In this document: piece by piece, positions 17,258 to 26,304 of the stretch
Layout: each line of letters begins with the position of its first letter
Numbering within the stretch: position 1 is the first letter of the stretch
NCBI GenBank assembly: GCA_016283095.1
Contig: JAEEMG010000043.1
Coordinates: forward strand, 30,345 to 94,344
DNA length: 64,000 nucleotides
Source: Paludibacteraceae bacterium
GTDB taxonomy: Bacteria; Bacteroidota; Bacteroidia; Bacteroidales; Paludibacteraceae
Direction of reading: 5' to 3'
The notes under the pieces: model-generated
Databases searched by the model: none
Told to the model about the DNA's origin: nothing
Seen by the model: only the letters and a program-made list of their open reading frames with translations
Translations under genes and position numbers: made by a program

Positions 17258-19087
17258 CTACTCTTTAATCAGGTTAGCATCAAGCAGACGTTGCTCAATA
17301 GGCTTGCGTCGCTTAGGTATTCCACCCTTCAGATACTTTTCAATCATAAGTGTAGCAATAGGGGCTGCCCATGTCGCGCCAAATCCACTATTCTCCACCA
17401 CTACACTAATTGCTATTTTCGGATCATCCTTTGGCGCGAACGCCATAAATATAGAGTGATCCTTTCCATGTGGGTTCTCTGCTGTTCCCGTCTTTCCACA
17501 CACAGCTATACTGTCAATACGTGAATAGTATCCTGTTCCGGAAACCATCACAAGCTCCATTCCTTCAACCACAATGTCATAATACTTAGGGTCGATAGTA
17601 CTGTTGTGACGTGTGATAAACGACGAGTCAATCTCTCCTCCAAAGATCTTCTTCACAAGATGAGGAGTGTAGTAATGTCCACGATTGGCGATTGTGGCAC
17701 CTAAATTTGCGATCTGCAACGGCGTCGCCAACACCTCTCCCTGACCGATGGAAAGAGAAATGATTGTCAATCCCTTCCAACGATTCTCTCCGTACACCTT
17801 GTTGTATACACTTGAATTCGGAATGTATCCACGTTTTTCATTAGGCACATCCGCTCCAAGTTTATATCCAAAACCAAGCGAGACAATGTGATTTTTCCAG
17901 ACATCTATCGCCTCAGACACATTCTTGTATTTCTTATTGTCGATCAATGTACGGAATCCACTACAATAATAAGCGTTACAAGAGTGCTGGATACTATGTT
18001 TCAAATTAAGCGGTGACTCATGACCGTGGCAACCCACCGACAAAGCTCCGGCATGAAATCCATGCTGACAACCATAAGCGGTGTTTGGAGTGATGATGCC
18101 CTCCTGCTGTAGCACAAGAGCCTGAGCTGTCTTGAATGTTGAGCCGGGAGGATACTGAGCCATCATCGGACGGTCGAACAATGGTTTCAACGGATCTTTC
18201 GATAACGCAGCAAAATTGGCACTTCTCTTTCTACCCACAAGCATGGATGGATCATAAGTCGGACTCGAGACCAATGCCAAGATTTCTCCCGTCGACGGTT
18301 CGATCGCAGCAATTGATCCGATTTTTCCATGCATCAGTTCCTCACCATACTTCTGCAACTCAATGTCGAGCGACAACTCGATATCTTTTCCAGGCACTGG
18401 TTTTTTATCATACTTACCATCCTCATATTTTCCCTTCACACGGCCACGCGAGTCACGAAGTAGAATCTCCTCTCCCTTTTCACCACGAAGCACCTTCTCG
18501 TATGTAAGCTCGATACCATTTTGTCCGGCATAGTCACCCTGCTGATAAAAATCATCAGCCTCTATCTGTTTTTTCGAGACCTCACCGATTGAGCCGAGCG
18601 CCAAAGCGGCATTGTGATAATTATACTCACGAAGTGTACGCTTCTGCACATAAATACCATTAAACTTATAAAGTTTTTCACTGACCGGGCCATATTCCTC
18701 GTCGCTCAACTGAGACATAAATAGCTGCGGCACATATGGCGAATAGCCACTTTTTCGCTTGATAATGCCCATTCGCTTAATAAAATCGGCCTTTGTGATA
18801 CCAAGTGTGTTTGCAAAAGCAAGCGTATCAAACCCTCTTGCCTCACGTGGCACAATCATAATATCGTATGCTGATTTGTTGAAAACGATAAGTCTTCCAT
18901 TTCGATCTGTGATAAGACCGCGAGACGGATATATCACTTTTCTAAGGTAGGCATTATTTTGTGACTGCTCCAAATAACTCTTGTCTACGATCTGAATAGA
19001 AAAAAGTCTGATGATATAAATCAAACAGACTGCCACCATTATCAAAGAAATGGTATATCTTCTATTGTCATTACTGTCATTAATCAT
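17258..19087 (-). CDS. mrdA: Penicillin-binding protein 2 (elongation transpeptidase)
   Basis: A class B PBP of 609 residues: one N-terminal membrane segment (LIMVAVCLIYIIRLFSIQIV), dimerisation domain, and transpeptidase domain with STFK (catalytic serine), SCN and KTGTAEN. It crosslinks peptidoglycan during side-wall growth as partner of RodA. Its start overlaps the mreD stop by 8 bases. Confidence 0.95.
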   Translation of the reverse strand: MINDSNDNRRYTISLIMVAVCLIYIIRLFSIQIVDKSYLEQSQNNAYLRKVIYPSRGLITDRNGRLIVFNKSAYDIMIVPREARGFDTLAFANTLGITKADFIKRMGIIKRKSGYSPYVPQLFMSQLSDEEYGPVSEKLYKFNGIYVQKRTLREYNYHNAALALGSIGEVSKKQIEADDFYQQGDYAGQNGIELTYEKVLRGEKGEEILLRDSRGRVKGKYEDGKYDKKPVPGKDIELSLDIELQKYGEELMHGKIGSIAAIEPSTGEILALVSSPTYDPSMLVGRKRSANFAALSKDPLKPLFDRPMMAQYPPGSTFKTAQALVLQQEGIITPNTAYGCQHGFHAGALSVGCHGHESPLNLKHSIQHSCNAYYCSGFRTLIDNKKYKNVSEAIDVWKNHIVSLGFGYKLGADVPNEKRGYIPNSSVYNKVYGENRWKGLTIISLSIGQGEVLATPLQIANLGATIANRGHYYTPHLVKKIFGGEIDSSFITRHNSTIDPKYYDIVVEGMELVMVSGTGYYSRIDSIAVCGKTGTAENPHGKDHSIFMAFAPKDDPKIAISVVVENSGFGATWAAPIATLMIEKYLKGGIPKRRKPIEQRLLDANLIKE

Positions 19088-19595
19088 CTATCCTTCGATT
19101 ACTGCGATAGTGTTCAATAATAAATATAAGTAGTAAAGTGAAGAGTGTCGAACAAACACCCTTAAAAAGCACCAAATGCAATTTGCTGAATGTGAACGCG
19201 CTCAATGCGAAAAGAGCTATATGATGCGCCAACACAAGTATGGATGCATATTGGATGAAAGTGTTCGTGCCATACGATCTGAATCCAGGCACAATCATCT
19301 TATTGTCTTCACGTGGAGAGAAAATCTTATCCATGTGAGGCTTAAGGAATCCAAGAAGCAAAGTGGCTCCGGCATTCACACCGATAGTGCCACTGAAGAA
19401 GTCTATTGACAATCCAAGCAAGAATGCAAGAACCTGTACAACCGTACGATTCCATCCTGTCGGAAGATGAAGGATAAAAAGGACATAGAGGTAAGGATTG
19501 ACCTCTCCAAGAAAATTGATGTGGTTCAACACCAATCCCTGAAGCAAAACATACACCACAAAACTGAACACGTATGAAAGTATGTCAACACCCAT
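19080..19595 (-). CDS. mreD: Rod-shape protein MreD
   Basis: 171 residues, about five hydrophobic segments (LSYVFSFVVYVLLQGLVLNHI, YLYVLFILHLPTG). Weakly conserved as usual for MreD; identification rests on membrane topology, length and its place between mreC and mrdA. The start codon overlaps the mreC stop. Confidence 0.88.
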   Translation of the reverse strand: MGVDILSYVFSFVVYVLLQGLVLNHINFLGEVNPYLYVLFILHLPTGWNRTVVQVLAFLLGLSIDFFSGTIGVNAGATLLLGFLKPHMDKIFSPREDNKMIVPGFRSYGTNTFIQYASILVLAHHIALFALSAFTFSKLHLVLFKGVCSTLFTLLLIFIIEHYRSNRRIDD

Positions 19596-20443
19596 TATTT
19601 GTTATCCTCCTTAATTTTACTGTTCAACTCCTGAATCTCGGCGGAATAACCGAAATCGATCACGTCGACAAACATCAATGACGAATAATCCTGACTCAAC
19701 CTTACTGTTATTTCATAGAAATCGTCATTACCTTTTTCAAAAGACTCAACCTTTCCGATATTGATTCCAGCAGGGAAGATTGTGGAATATCCGCTCGTCA
19801 CGACAGAGTCTCCCTCTTCCACATTGATATAGTTAGGGACCTGCTCCATCGAAGCCTTACGGATGTCTCCTCCATTCCACGTGATGATACCCGTTCCTTT
19901 CTTATCCTTGATGATAGATGACGTTTTGGAATCGATATTGATGATTGGAAGCACAAGGCTGAAATGCTCAGTCACTCCACTCACGATTCCAACCACACCG
20001 TTTGAAGAGATGACTCCCATATCCTGACGGATGCCATCAGCCTCTCCCTTGTCGATAGTGATTATATTCTTGAAATTGTCGCGTCTCACATTCACAACAC
20101 GAGCTGTATGAAATGTAAATTTCTTCTCATCCGCAAATGCTCTGCGCTTCAAATAGTTGGTGTCATTTTCAATCTGCAGCAGACGTGATTCAAGTCGACG
20201 AATCTCTCCCTGCAACTGGCTGTTATGTTCAGCCAACATCTGGTTCTGCTCTGTCAGTGAGAAATACTGGTTCACATCTGTACGAACAGAATTCATGCCT
20301 CCAATGAGACTGCCACATGTAGTGTTTACTTGGAAACCTTGATAAACATTGAATCTTGCCACTAGAATTAGACAGACTAATTCCAGCAACAAGAACAATA
20401 TTAGATTACTAAACTTTCGTATGAATTGTAAAAGTGTATTCAC
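19595..20443 (-). CDS. mreC: Rod-shape protein MreC
   Basis: 282 residues: one membrane segment near the start (LILFLLLELVCLILVARF), a coiled coil (~65-100), and the double beta-barrel with GVVGIVSGVTEHFSLVLPIINIDSKTS split over the conserved region. MreC scaffolds PBP2 and RodA in the periplasm and binds MreB/MreD. Twelve bases separate it from mreB. Confidence 0.94.
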   Translation of the reverse strand: MNTLLQFIRKFSNLILFLLLELVCLILVARFNVYQGFQVNTTCGSLIGGMNSVRTDVNQYFSLTEQNQMLAEHNSQLQGEIRRLESRLLQIENDTNYLKRRAFADEKKFTFHTARVVNVRRDNFKNIITIDKGEADGIRQDMGVISSNGVVGIVSGVTEHFSLVLPIINIDSKTSSIIKDKKGTGIITWNGGDIRKASMEQVPNYINVEEGDSVVTSGYSTIFPAGINIGKVESFEKGNDDFYEITVRLSQDYSSLMFVDVIDFGYSAEIQELNSKIKEDNK

Positions 20444-20455
20444 AACTTTCGATAA

Positions 20456-21475
20456 TTATCGCATTAAGAAAGAGAATTTGTCACAATTCTTAAGTGCGAT
20501 TCCTGTACCACGAGCCACCGCATGCAATGGGTCATCCGCAATGTGGAAAGGAATACCAATCTTGTTAGTAAGACGCTTGTCCAAACCACGAAGCAACGCG
20601 CCACCACCTGCCAACCAGATTCCACGCTGCACGATATCAGCATATAGCTCTGGCGGAGTCTGCTCCAACGCATTAAGCACAGCAGCCTCGATCTTTGAGA
20701 TAGATTTCTCGATACAGTGTGCGATCTCCTGGTAAGACACTGGCACTGCCAATGGAAGTGCAGATAGACGGTTTGGTCCGTTGACGATGAAGTCTGCAGG
20801 TGCATCCTCCAAATTAGTTAGTGCGGAACCAACCTTTACCTTGATTTCCTCTGCTGTACGCTCACCAACCTTGATATTGTGCTGGCTACTCATGTACTCC
20901 TGCACATCAGCTGTCAAATCATCACCGGCGATACGGATAGACTTGTTAGAGACGATACCACCCAAAGAGATGACCGCGATCTCAGTAGTACCACCACCTA
21001 TGTCGACAATCATGTTTCCCTCTGGAGCCTCAACGTCGATACCGATACCGATAGCGGCAGCCATTGGCTCATAGATCATATATACCTCACGTCCTCCTGC
21101 GTGCTCAGAAGAGTCGCGCACGGCACGGATTTCAACTTCAGTACTACCCGACGGAATACATACCACCATACGCAATTGAGGAGTAAACCATGAGCGCTCC
21201 GAACTTGCCATCTTGATCATGGCACGCATCATCTGCTCAGCAGCGTAGAAGTCTGCGATCACACCGTCTCTCAACGGACGCACAATACGTATGTTCTCCG
21301 GGTTACGACCCTGCATCGCCTTTGCCTCGTGACCGACAGCGACCAACTTCTCAGTCTTGCGGTCCAAAGCAACGATACTTGGCTCGTCCACGACGATCTT
21401 ATCGTTGTTTATAATAATAGTGTTGGCTGTACCAAGGTCCATCGCCAACTCCTGTGTCAAAGAGAAAAACGCCAT
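20456..21475 (-). CDS. mreB: Cell-shape actin MreB
   Basis: 339-residue bacterial actin with DLGTANTII (phosphate 1), VCIPSG, VDIGGGTTEIAVISLGG (phosphate 2) and the C-terminal WLAGGGALLRGLD (adenosine loop). It forms membrane filaments that direct side-wall synthesis. It follows purH by two bases in the conserved Bacteroidales order. Confidence 0.97.
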   Translation of the reverse strand: MAFFSLTQELAMDLGTANTIIINNDKIVVDEPSIVALDRKTEKLVAVGHEAKAMQGRNPENIRIVRPLRDGVIADFYAAEQMMRAMIKMASSERSWFTPQLRMVVCIPSGSTEVEIRAVRDSSEHAGGREVYMIYEPMAAAIGIGIDVEAPEGNMIVDIGGGTTEIAVISLGGIVSNKSIRIAGDDLTADVQEYMSSQHNIKVGERTAEEIKVKVGSALTNLEDAPADFIVNGPNRLSALPLAVPVSYQEIAHCIEKSISKIEAAVLNALEQTPPELYADIVQRGIWLAGGGALLRGLDKRLTNKIGIPFHIADDPLHAVARGTGIALKNCDKFSFLMR

Positions 21476-21477
21476 CT

Positions 21478-22071
21478 TTATTTTGCGAAATAAGCGTGAA
21501 TATGAGTATCGTAGTTAGAAGAAACCTTGAATGCCTCAGTAGCGAACCAACGTCTCTCCTCCAATGATGTCTCAGCGCCGTTCTTCTTCATGATATCAAG
21601 AAGCGGAGCGTACTGTGCCTTTGAAGCCACGATAACAACATCCTTGAAGTTTTTCGCTGCAGCTCTGATAAGGCTGATACCGCCTATATCGATCTTCTCA
21701 ATAATCTCTGCCTCACTCTTGCCCTCAGCAACAGTCTGCTCGAATGGGTATAGATCAACAATAACAAGGTCGATCTCTGGAATCTCGTACTTAGCCATCT
21801 GCTCCTCGTCTTCCTTCAATCCACGGCGACCAAGAATACCACCGAAAATCTTAGGGTGAAGAGTCTTGACACGGCCACCCAAAATTGAAGGGTAAGATGT
21901 CAAATTCTCAACAGCCTTGCAAGGTATACCCTGCTGCTCAATAAATGCCTGTGTACCACCAGTTGACAATATCTCGACTCCGTTTTCATTCAATGTCTTC
22001 AATATCTCAGACAAACCATCTTTGTGGAAAACGGAAATAAGAGCTCTCTTTATTTTCTTATTTGCTGACAT
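21478..22071 (-). CDS. purH: IMP cyclohydrolase domain of PurH only (lacks AICAR transformylase domain)
   Basis: From the ATG at 22071 this is 197 residues covering the MGS-like IMP cyclohydrolase domain: RALISVFHKDGL, ILSTGGTQAFIEQQGIP, LGGRVKTLHPKIFGGIL and DLVIVDLYPFE. Full PurH is ~500 residues with a C-terminal AICAR formyltransferase domain; here the protein stops cleanly just two bases before mreB, so that domain is absent. Either a separate transformylase gene exists elsewhere or the gene was shortened. Residues needed for ring closure appear intact. Confidence 0.88.
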   Translation of the reverse strand: MSANKKIKRALISVFHKDGLSEILKTLNENGVEILSTGGTQAFIEQQGIPCKAVENLTSYPSILGGRVKTLHPKIFGGILGRRGLKEDEEQMAKYEIPEIDLVIVDLYPFEQTVAEGKSEAEIIEKIDIGGISLIRAAAKNFKDVVIVASKAQYAPLLDIMKKNGAETSLEERRWFATEAFKVSSNYDTHIHAYFAK

Positions 22072-22098
22072 AATTTTGAAATTTCGTTTGTATGCCAA

Positions 22099-22106
22099 CA
22101 AAAATA
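22099..22106 (-). promoter_or_regulatory. -7 box (TATTTTTG) of the purH-mre operon
   Basis: On the minus strand TATTTTTG lies 27 bases before the purH ATG at 22071. The -33 region reads TTCG rather than TTTG at the expected distance. As first gene of an eight-gene run, purH would need a promoter here. The gap from 22107 to 22300 otherwise shows only short AT-rich direct repeats (ACCTATAT twice). Confidence 0.5.
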
Positions 22107-22300
22107 CTATTTTTTATTCACTAAACGAAAAAAAATCTGCATAAAAATTAACTAATTTTAACGATGTTGCAACGTTTTTTTTCATACGTTCCAACGACGG
22201 TGATTTCGGACGGGAAAATGTGACGTCAACGATATATTTTCCACCTATATTTCTACCTATATGGAATCGCTGACGCGATAACTATTCTCATTTTTTAACT

Positions 22301-22335
22301 AAAAAAAGAGTGAAGAACCGAAATCCTTCACTCTT
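22301..22335 (-). terminator. Terminator after protease/lipoprotein cassette 1
   Basis: AAGAGTGAAG and CTTCACTCTT form a 10-bp stem around a 10-base loop; read on the minus strand the stem is followed by seven Ts. It ends the transcript of the small lipoprotein gene. The same arm sequence recurs at 25085-25114 and 47001-47030. Confidence 0.8.
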
Positions 22336-22344
22336 AACTCTTGA

Positions 22345-22794
22345 TTAATTCTTCAATAATGTGTCACACTTTGCAAGTGTGGAATCATCGATGAAAAAAT
22401 ACCTACTAGTATATTCACCATTTTTTACACTATAATATTTTTCGCTCCAAAATGTACCCCAATCAGCATGATAAAACAAGTATTCTCCTTTATTGTTTTT
22501 CATCGAGATTGTATCTGCCCTATCTATATCATCAGGATGTTCTCCATATAAGAAGGACATTGTATCTCTTGGACCTAACGAATACGACCTGTACCCTTGT
22601 TGCAAATATTTTTTATAGTCCTCGTATGAATAATGAAAACTTACAAACAATGAATCTGATGTGTCATTAATGTAGAAATATGATGGATAAAGGTTTGGCT
22701 CCGTTAAGTCTTCATCACATGATACAAGACTAGATATTAGCCCAATAAGTAAACAAAGCGCGAATGTTTTTTTTCGTTTCATCATCTTTTGCAT
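22345..22794 (-). CDS. Small lipoprotein B1 of protease cassette 1
   Basis: 149 residues with a lipoprotein signal ending LVSC (MMKRKKTFALCLLIGLISSLVSC; ATG at 22794 or 22785). The mature part holds the family core YINDTSDSLFVSFHYSYEDYKK, then YSLGPRDTMSFLYGE, and ends YFFIDDSTLAKCDTLL. It is a close paralogue of the protein at 23026-23466 and more distantly of those at 47040-47540 and 47654-48106. No known family is recognised. It is likely outer-membrane anchored and beta-rich. Its constant partnership with a protease-like lipoprotein suggests a substrate, inhibitor or chaperone role, which is inference only. Confidence 0.75.
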   Translation of the reverse strand: MQKMMKRKKTFALCLLIGLISSLVSCDEDLTEPNLYPSYFYINDTSDSLFVSFHYSYEDYKKYLQQGYRSYSLGPRDTMSFLYGEHPDDIDRADTISMKNNKGEYLFYHADWGTFWSEKYYSVKNGEYTSRYFFIDDSTLAKCDTLLKN

Positions 22795-22892
22795 TAATTG
22801 TCTTTATGAAACCACAAATATCATAAAAAAGAGGGTGTATTAAAATGTAAAATCATGTTTTTCGAACTTACATTTTGTCACTTTATGAACAA

Positions 22893-22938
22893 AGCCGTTT
22901 CAGAACTTAAAAATTACAGTTAAGTCTCTAAAACGGCT
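22893..22938 (-). other. Long hairpin between the two small lipoprotein genes
   Basis: AGCCGTTTCAGAACTTAA (22893-22910) pairs with TTAAGTCTCTAAAACGGCT (22920-22938) with one bulge. It may be an attenuator or stabilising hairpin between the two minus-strand genes; a T-run does not follow closely on the minus strand. Confidence 0.5.
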
Positions 22939-23025
22939 ATATTTTTGGAGAAATTAAAAATCAACTTACATTTTGATAGTTTGATTTTTGATAAATTGAG
23001 TTTTGATACACCCTCTAATTCCAAA

Positions 23026-23466
23026 TTAATGTTTCAACATCGTGTCACATCTAGCAAGTATGGAATCATCAATAAAATAATACCTACTTACGTCTTCTCC
23101 GTTATGAACGGTATAATATTTTTCATTCCAAAAAGAACCATAATTATGTGGATAAAACAAATACTCTCCTGAATGGTTTCTCATTGAGATTGTATCAGCA
23201 CAAGTTATATCATAAGGAATTTCTCCGTATAGAAACGATGCTGTATCCTTAGGTCCAAGTGAATACAATTTACTACCTTGTTGCAATTCTTTTTTATAAT
23301 CCTCGTATGAATAACGAAAACTTACAAACAATGAATCTGATGTGTCATTGATGTAAAAACATGATACATAAATGTTTGGTTCTGTCAAGTCTTCATCACA
23401 TGAAGGCAAAAAACTACTCGTTACTCCAATAAGTAAACAGAGCATCAATACTTTTACTTGTTTCAT
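23026..23466 (-). CDS. Small lipoprotein A1 of protease cassette 1
   Basis: 146 residues with signal MKQVKVLMLCLLIGVTSSFLPSC and the same core as its neighbour (FYINDTSDSLFVSFRYSYED, YSLGPKDTASFLYGE, YFIDDSILARCDTML). Its first 53 bases overlap the 3' end of the protease-like gene in another frame, an arrangement kept in the second cassette, which implies translational coupling. Function unknown. Confidence 0.78.
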   Translation of the reverse strand: MKQVKVLMLCLLIGVTSSFLPSCDEDLTEPNIYVSCFYINDTSDSLFVSFRYSYEDYKKELQQGSKLYSLGPKDTASFLYGEIPYDITCADTISMRNHSGEYLFYPHNYGSFWNEKYYTVHNGEDVSRYYFIDDSILARCDTMLKH

Positions 23467-24967
23467 TGTCTATAGTTTTTATCGATTTAACGTTACTCTT
23501 AAATTTATCCCATGTTGTTGCATCTTTTAATGCTCTTTGTATATCATATAACGTATATCCAGACACATTATCAAATAAATAACCTTGGTTAAAATTGGAA
23601 TCTTCTACTTGGTTATCTCTTAAATCGTTGACTAGTCCAGTATATTGGTTATCATATATCTTAATACCTGTTCCCCTATAAGTAATGATTCTTCCATATT
23701 CTCCATATTTACGCAATGAACAATAATCCTGAACACCTACTGCCCAAGTGTCTGTCACACAAGATTCTACCTTTTCAAACGTTTTTTCTCCAACATACTC
23801 TCTATGGCATGAATGAGCAAGTTCATGAATGGTTGTACCATAATAAGATGCTGAATTCTTTTCTATTTTATCTTTTGTGTAATATCTAAAGATTTTTATT
23901 TCTTTTGGATAAGATCCATTAAACCGACCACTTCTATATTTGCTGTCGATTTCTTCTGGAGTGATATCTATATCCTCTTCTGGCCTTTGGATTCCACACA
24001 TGTCTTTATAAAAAAATTCATGTGTAGGAATGAACAGACTTGCATATATCCATTGCTTCACATTTTCACTTTTTCTGAAAATTTTGTCCACCCTGCTTTT
24101 ATTCTCTTGAATGACATAATCTGCTGTTGCAATTCTATTTTCTGGAATAATTCTGAACACTGCCCTTTTCCACTCAATGGAATACTTGCAGTCTCCTCGT
24201 TTAGTGGTGGAACACTGGAAATATCCGCTCTTGTCTGTGCAATTCTGATAGGTTATTATATGGTAACGCATTCTGACGGGAACACCCTCCAATGGCACTA
24301 CCGTATTCGTATAGTTGTCCTCGTAACGAAGTCTTCCTCCTGCTCTCCACTTTGAACCTCTTGTCTCCGGAGTTGAAATTATTGAACTGTCTCCTGCCAA
24401 CAGATAAGCTTTCTCCTCAAGCTGTTCCCATGAAATAGCACTGCCAGAACGAAGTCCACCCTCTTCTTCTTCATAATAGACCTCGTCCAACACTTCATGC
24501 TCCACTTCTGGCAACGGATGATCTATAGGCACGCACACATACTGATATGTGGGCACTGTGTCTGGAAGCGAAGGGTCGTGATATCCTCCACCTTCTCCTA
24601 TCAGCTCCACATCGAGAGGATAATTATAAAAGTACAGCGTGGTATCTGACTCAAGCAGTCTCAACTCTTCAAGATTCTTGGGCGCGAACTTTAGATACAA
24701 GTGAGTGGGTGCGAGAGTCTCGCATGATCTCAATCCAGATTGTTCAGCCAGTTCGTTGTAGGCCTGCTGAACCACTTTTAATGAATAAGGATTTGGAATC
24801 CTCTTTCCTAATCTCAGAGTTCCATCACTCGCATCAAATTCCTGCATCTTCGCATTGTTTTCTACGATTTCATTTTCAATCTCATCCGTACAGGATGGCA
24901 CACCGCACAAAACAGACAAAACCAGGGAAGCATTAATCATCAGTTTCGCACTAACCTTACCCCCCAA
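23414..24967 (-). CDS. Putative zinc-metalloprotease lipoprotein (HELAH), cassette 1
   Basis: About 517 residues. The start is taken as the TTG at 24967 because it aligns with the ATG of the second copy; the ATG at 24994 would add nine residues. A lipoprotein signal ends LCGVPSC. Residues ~30-260 are rich in Glu and Tyr (YLKFAPKNLEELRLLES, YQYVCVPIDHPLPEVE). At about 378 lies TTIHELAHSCHREYVG, an HExxH zinc motif, followed ~30 residues later by DTWAVGVQDYCSLRKYG, whose Asp could be the third ligand. No M-family name is recognised. Expected in the outer membrane. A near-identical copy is at 48054-49595. Confidence 0.75.
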   Translation of the reverse strand: MGGKVSAKLMINASLVLSVLCGVPSCTDEIENEIVENNAKMQEFDASDGTLRLGKRIPNPYSLKVVQQAYNELAEQSGLRSCETLAPTHLYLKFAPKNLEELRLLESDTTLYFYNYPLDVELIGEGGGYHDPSLPDTVPTYQYVCVPIDHPLPEVEHEVLDEVYYEEEEGGLRSGSAISWEQLEEKAYLLAGDSSIISTPETRGSKWRAGGRLRYEDNYTNTVVPLEGVPVRMRYHIITYQNCTDKSGYFQCSTTKRGDCKYSIEWKRAVFRIIPENRIATADYVIQENKSRVDKIFRKSENVKQWIYASLFIPTHEFFYKDMCGIQRPEEDIDITPEEIDSKYRSGRFNGSYPKEIKIFRYYTKDKIEKNSASYYGTTIHELAHSCHREYVGEKTFEKVESCVTDTWAVGVQDYCSLRKYGEYGRIITYRGTGIKIYDNQYTGLVNDLRDNQVEDSNFNQGYLFDNVSGYTLYDIQRALKDATTWDKFKSNVKSIKTIDNETSKSIDALFTYWSNE

Positions 24968-25032
24968 TCTTAGGAGGATAAAAATTCCGACCAATTTTAG
25001 TATTCATATAGTTGTTTTAAATTTCAACATTG

Positions 25033-25040
25033 CAAAAATA
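25033..25040 (-). promoter_or_regulatory. -7 box (TATTTTTG) of protease cassette 1
   Basis: On the minus strand TATTTTTGC lies about 66 bases before the TTG start at 24967. A -33 TTTG is not evident. The second cassette has TATCTTTGC in the equivalent place (49661-49668), which supports both. Confidence 0.5.
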
Positions 25041-25080
25041 GCATTTTTTTTATGTGAGATAGCTTTAACATGTTTTAACT

Positions 25081-25114
25081 AAAAAAGAGTGAAGAACCTC
25101 AATTCTTCACTCTT
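25081..25114 (-). terminator. Terminator of the ftsX-queA operon
   Basis: AAGAGTGAAGAA (25085-25096), loop CCTCAA, TTCTTCACTCTT (25103-25114): a perfect 12-bp stem, followed on the minus strand by six Ts. It is 27 bases after the queA stop. Its arms match the terminators of the two protease cassettes. Confidence 0.85.
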
Positions 25115-25140
25115 AACTCTTAATTTTTAATTTCATCTGA

Positions 25141-26193
25141 TTATTCCATAATCATCATCGCGTCGCCGTAAGCTCCAAACTTATAGCCTTCCTTGATTGC
25201 GACGTCGTATGCCTTCATCACATGGTCGTAACCGCCAAACGCAGTCACCATCATAAGCATTGTCGAGTATGGCAAATGGAAGTTTGTGATGCATCTGTTT
25301 GCCACACTGAAATTGTATGGAGGGAAGATGAACTTGTTGGTCCATCCCTCGAACGGTTTGATCATTCCGTCTGTGCTGACTGATGTCTCGATCGCCTTCA
25401 ACACTGTTGTGCCGACCGCACAAATATTTCTATGCTTTCTTGTTGCGGCATTGATGATGTTGGCGTTCTCCTCGTTCACCTCAATCTGCTCTGAATCTGT
25501 CTTATGCTTTGTCAAATCCTCAACATCTATGTCACGGAAATTACCAAGACCTGCGTGAAGAGTGATTTTTGCAAACTCACATCCCTTGATCTCCAATCTC
25601 TTCATCAACTCGCGTGAGAAGTGCATTCCTGCAGCTGGCGCCATCACCGCACCCTCTTTCTCTGCGTAGATTGTCTGGTAACGCTCTGCATCCTCTGGCT
25701 CAACCGGACGTGTGATATATTCTGGCAACGGTGTGCGGCCAAGCTTCATCAAAAGATCCTTAAACTCCTCCTGTGTGCCGTCGAACAGATATCTCAAAGT
25801 ACGTCCTCTTGAAGTTGTATTGTCGATAACCTCAGCTACGAGTGAGTCGTCCTCACCGAAATATAGTTTGTTGCCAATACGAATCTTACGGGCAGGCTCT
25901 ACAAGCACATCCCAAAATCTCAACTCACTGTTAAGCTCTCTCAACAGTGTGACTTCGATATTGGCATTTGTTTTCTCCTTGTTTCCCTCCAAAATTGCAG
26001 GAAAGACCTTTGTATCATTAAGAATAAAAACATCCTCTTCGTCGAAATACTCAAGAATATCCTTGAATATCTTGTGCTCAATCTCTCCCGTCTTCTTGTG
26101 CAATACCAATAACTTGCACTCGTCACGATGTTCAGACGGATACTGTGCAATGCTCTCGTCAGGGAGATTGAATTTAAACTTTGAAAGCTTCAT
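25141..26193 (-). CDS. queA: tRNA preQ1(34) S-adenosylmethionine ribosyltransferase-isomerase
   Basis: 350 residues beginning [19 protein letters not shown], with LILNDTKV-type [25 protein letters not shown] and [18 protein letters not shown]. QueA transfers the ribosyl part of SAM to preQ1 in tRNA, making epoxyqueuosine. Last gene of the ftsX-DUF3098-uppP-truB-queA run, 111 bases after truB with a palindromic element in the gap. Confidence 0.96.
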   Translation of the reverse strand: MKLSKFKFNLPDESIAQYPSEHRDECKLLVLHKKTGEIEHKIFKDILEYFDEEDVFILNDTKVFPAILEGNKEKTNANIEVTLLRELNSELRFWDVLVEPARKIRIGNKLYFGEDDSLVAEVIDNTTSRGRTLRYLFDGTQEEFKDLLMKLGRTPLPEYITRPVEPEDAERYQTIYAEKEGAVMAPAAGMHFSRELMKRLEIKGCEFAKITLHAGLGNFRDIDVEDLTKHKTDSEQIEVNEENANIINAATRKHRNICAVGTTVLKAIETSVSTDGMIKPFEGWTNKFIFPPYNFSVANRCITNFHLPYSTMLMMVTAFGGYDHVMKAYDVAIKEGYKFGAYGDAMMIME

Positions 26194-26274
26194 ATTTTTT
26201 CTTTTTAATGAATTTCTTAAATAATTCGGACACGCACGTCTTATTCAAATACAACATACATGCCATATTTCATG

Positions 26275-26300
26275 ACACGCACGTCCGTGCGTCTCTACGA
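26275..26300. repeat. Palindromic REP-like element (ACGCACG-TC-CGTGCGT family)
   Basis: ACACGCACGTCCGTGCG followed by TCTCTACGA. The core is a 7-bp perfect inverted repeat with a 2-base spacer and a constant TCTCTAC flank. A half-copy, GACACGCACGTC, is 45 bases away at 26229-26240. Other copies lie at 34832-34852, 42490-42515, 45026-45051 and, inside menD, 53471-53495. Confidence 0.8.
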
Positions 26301-26304
26301 GTCC

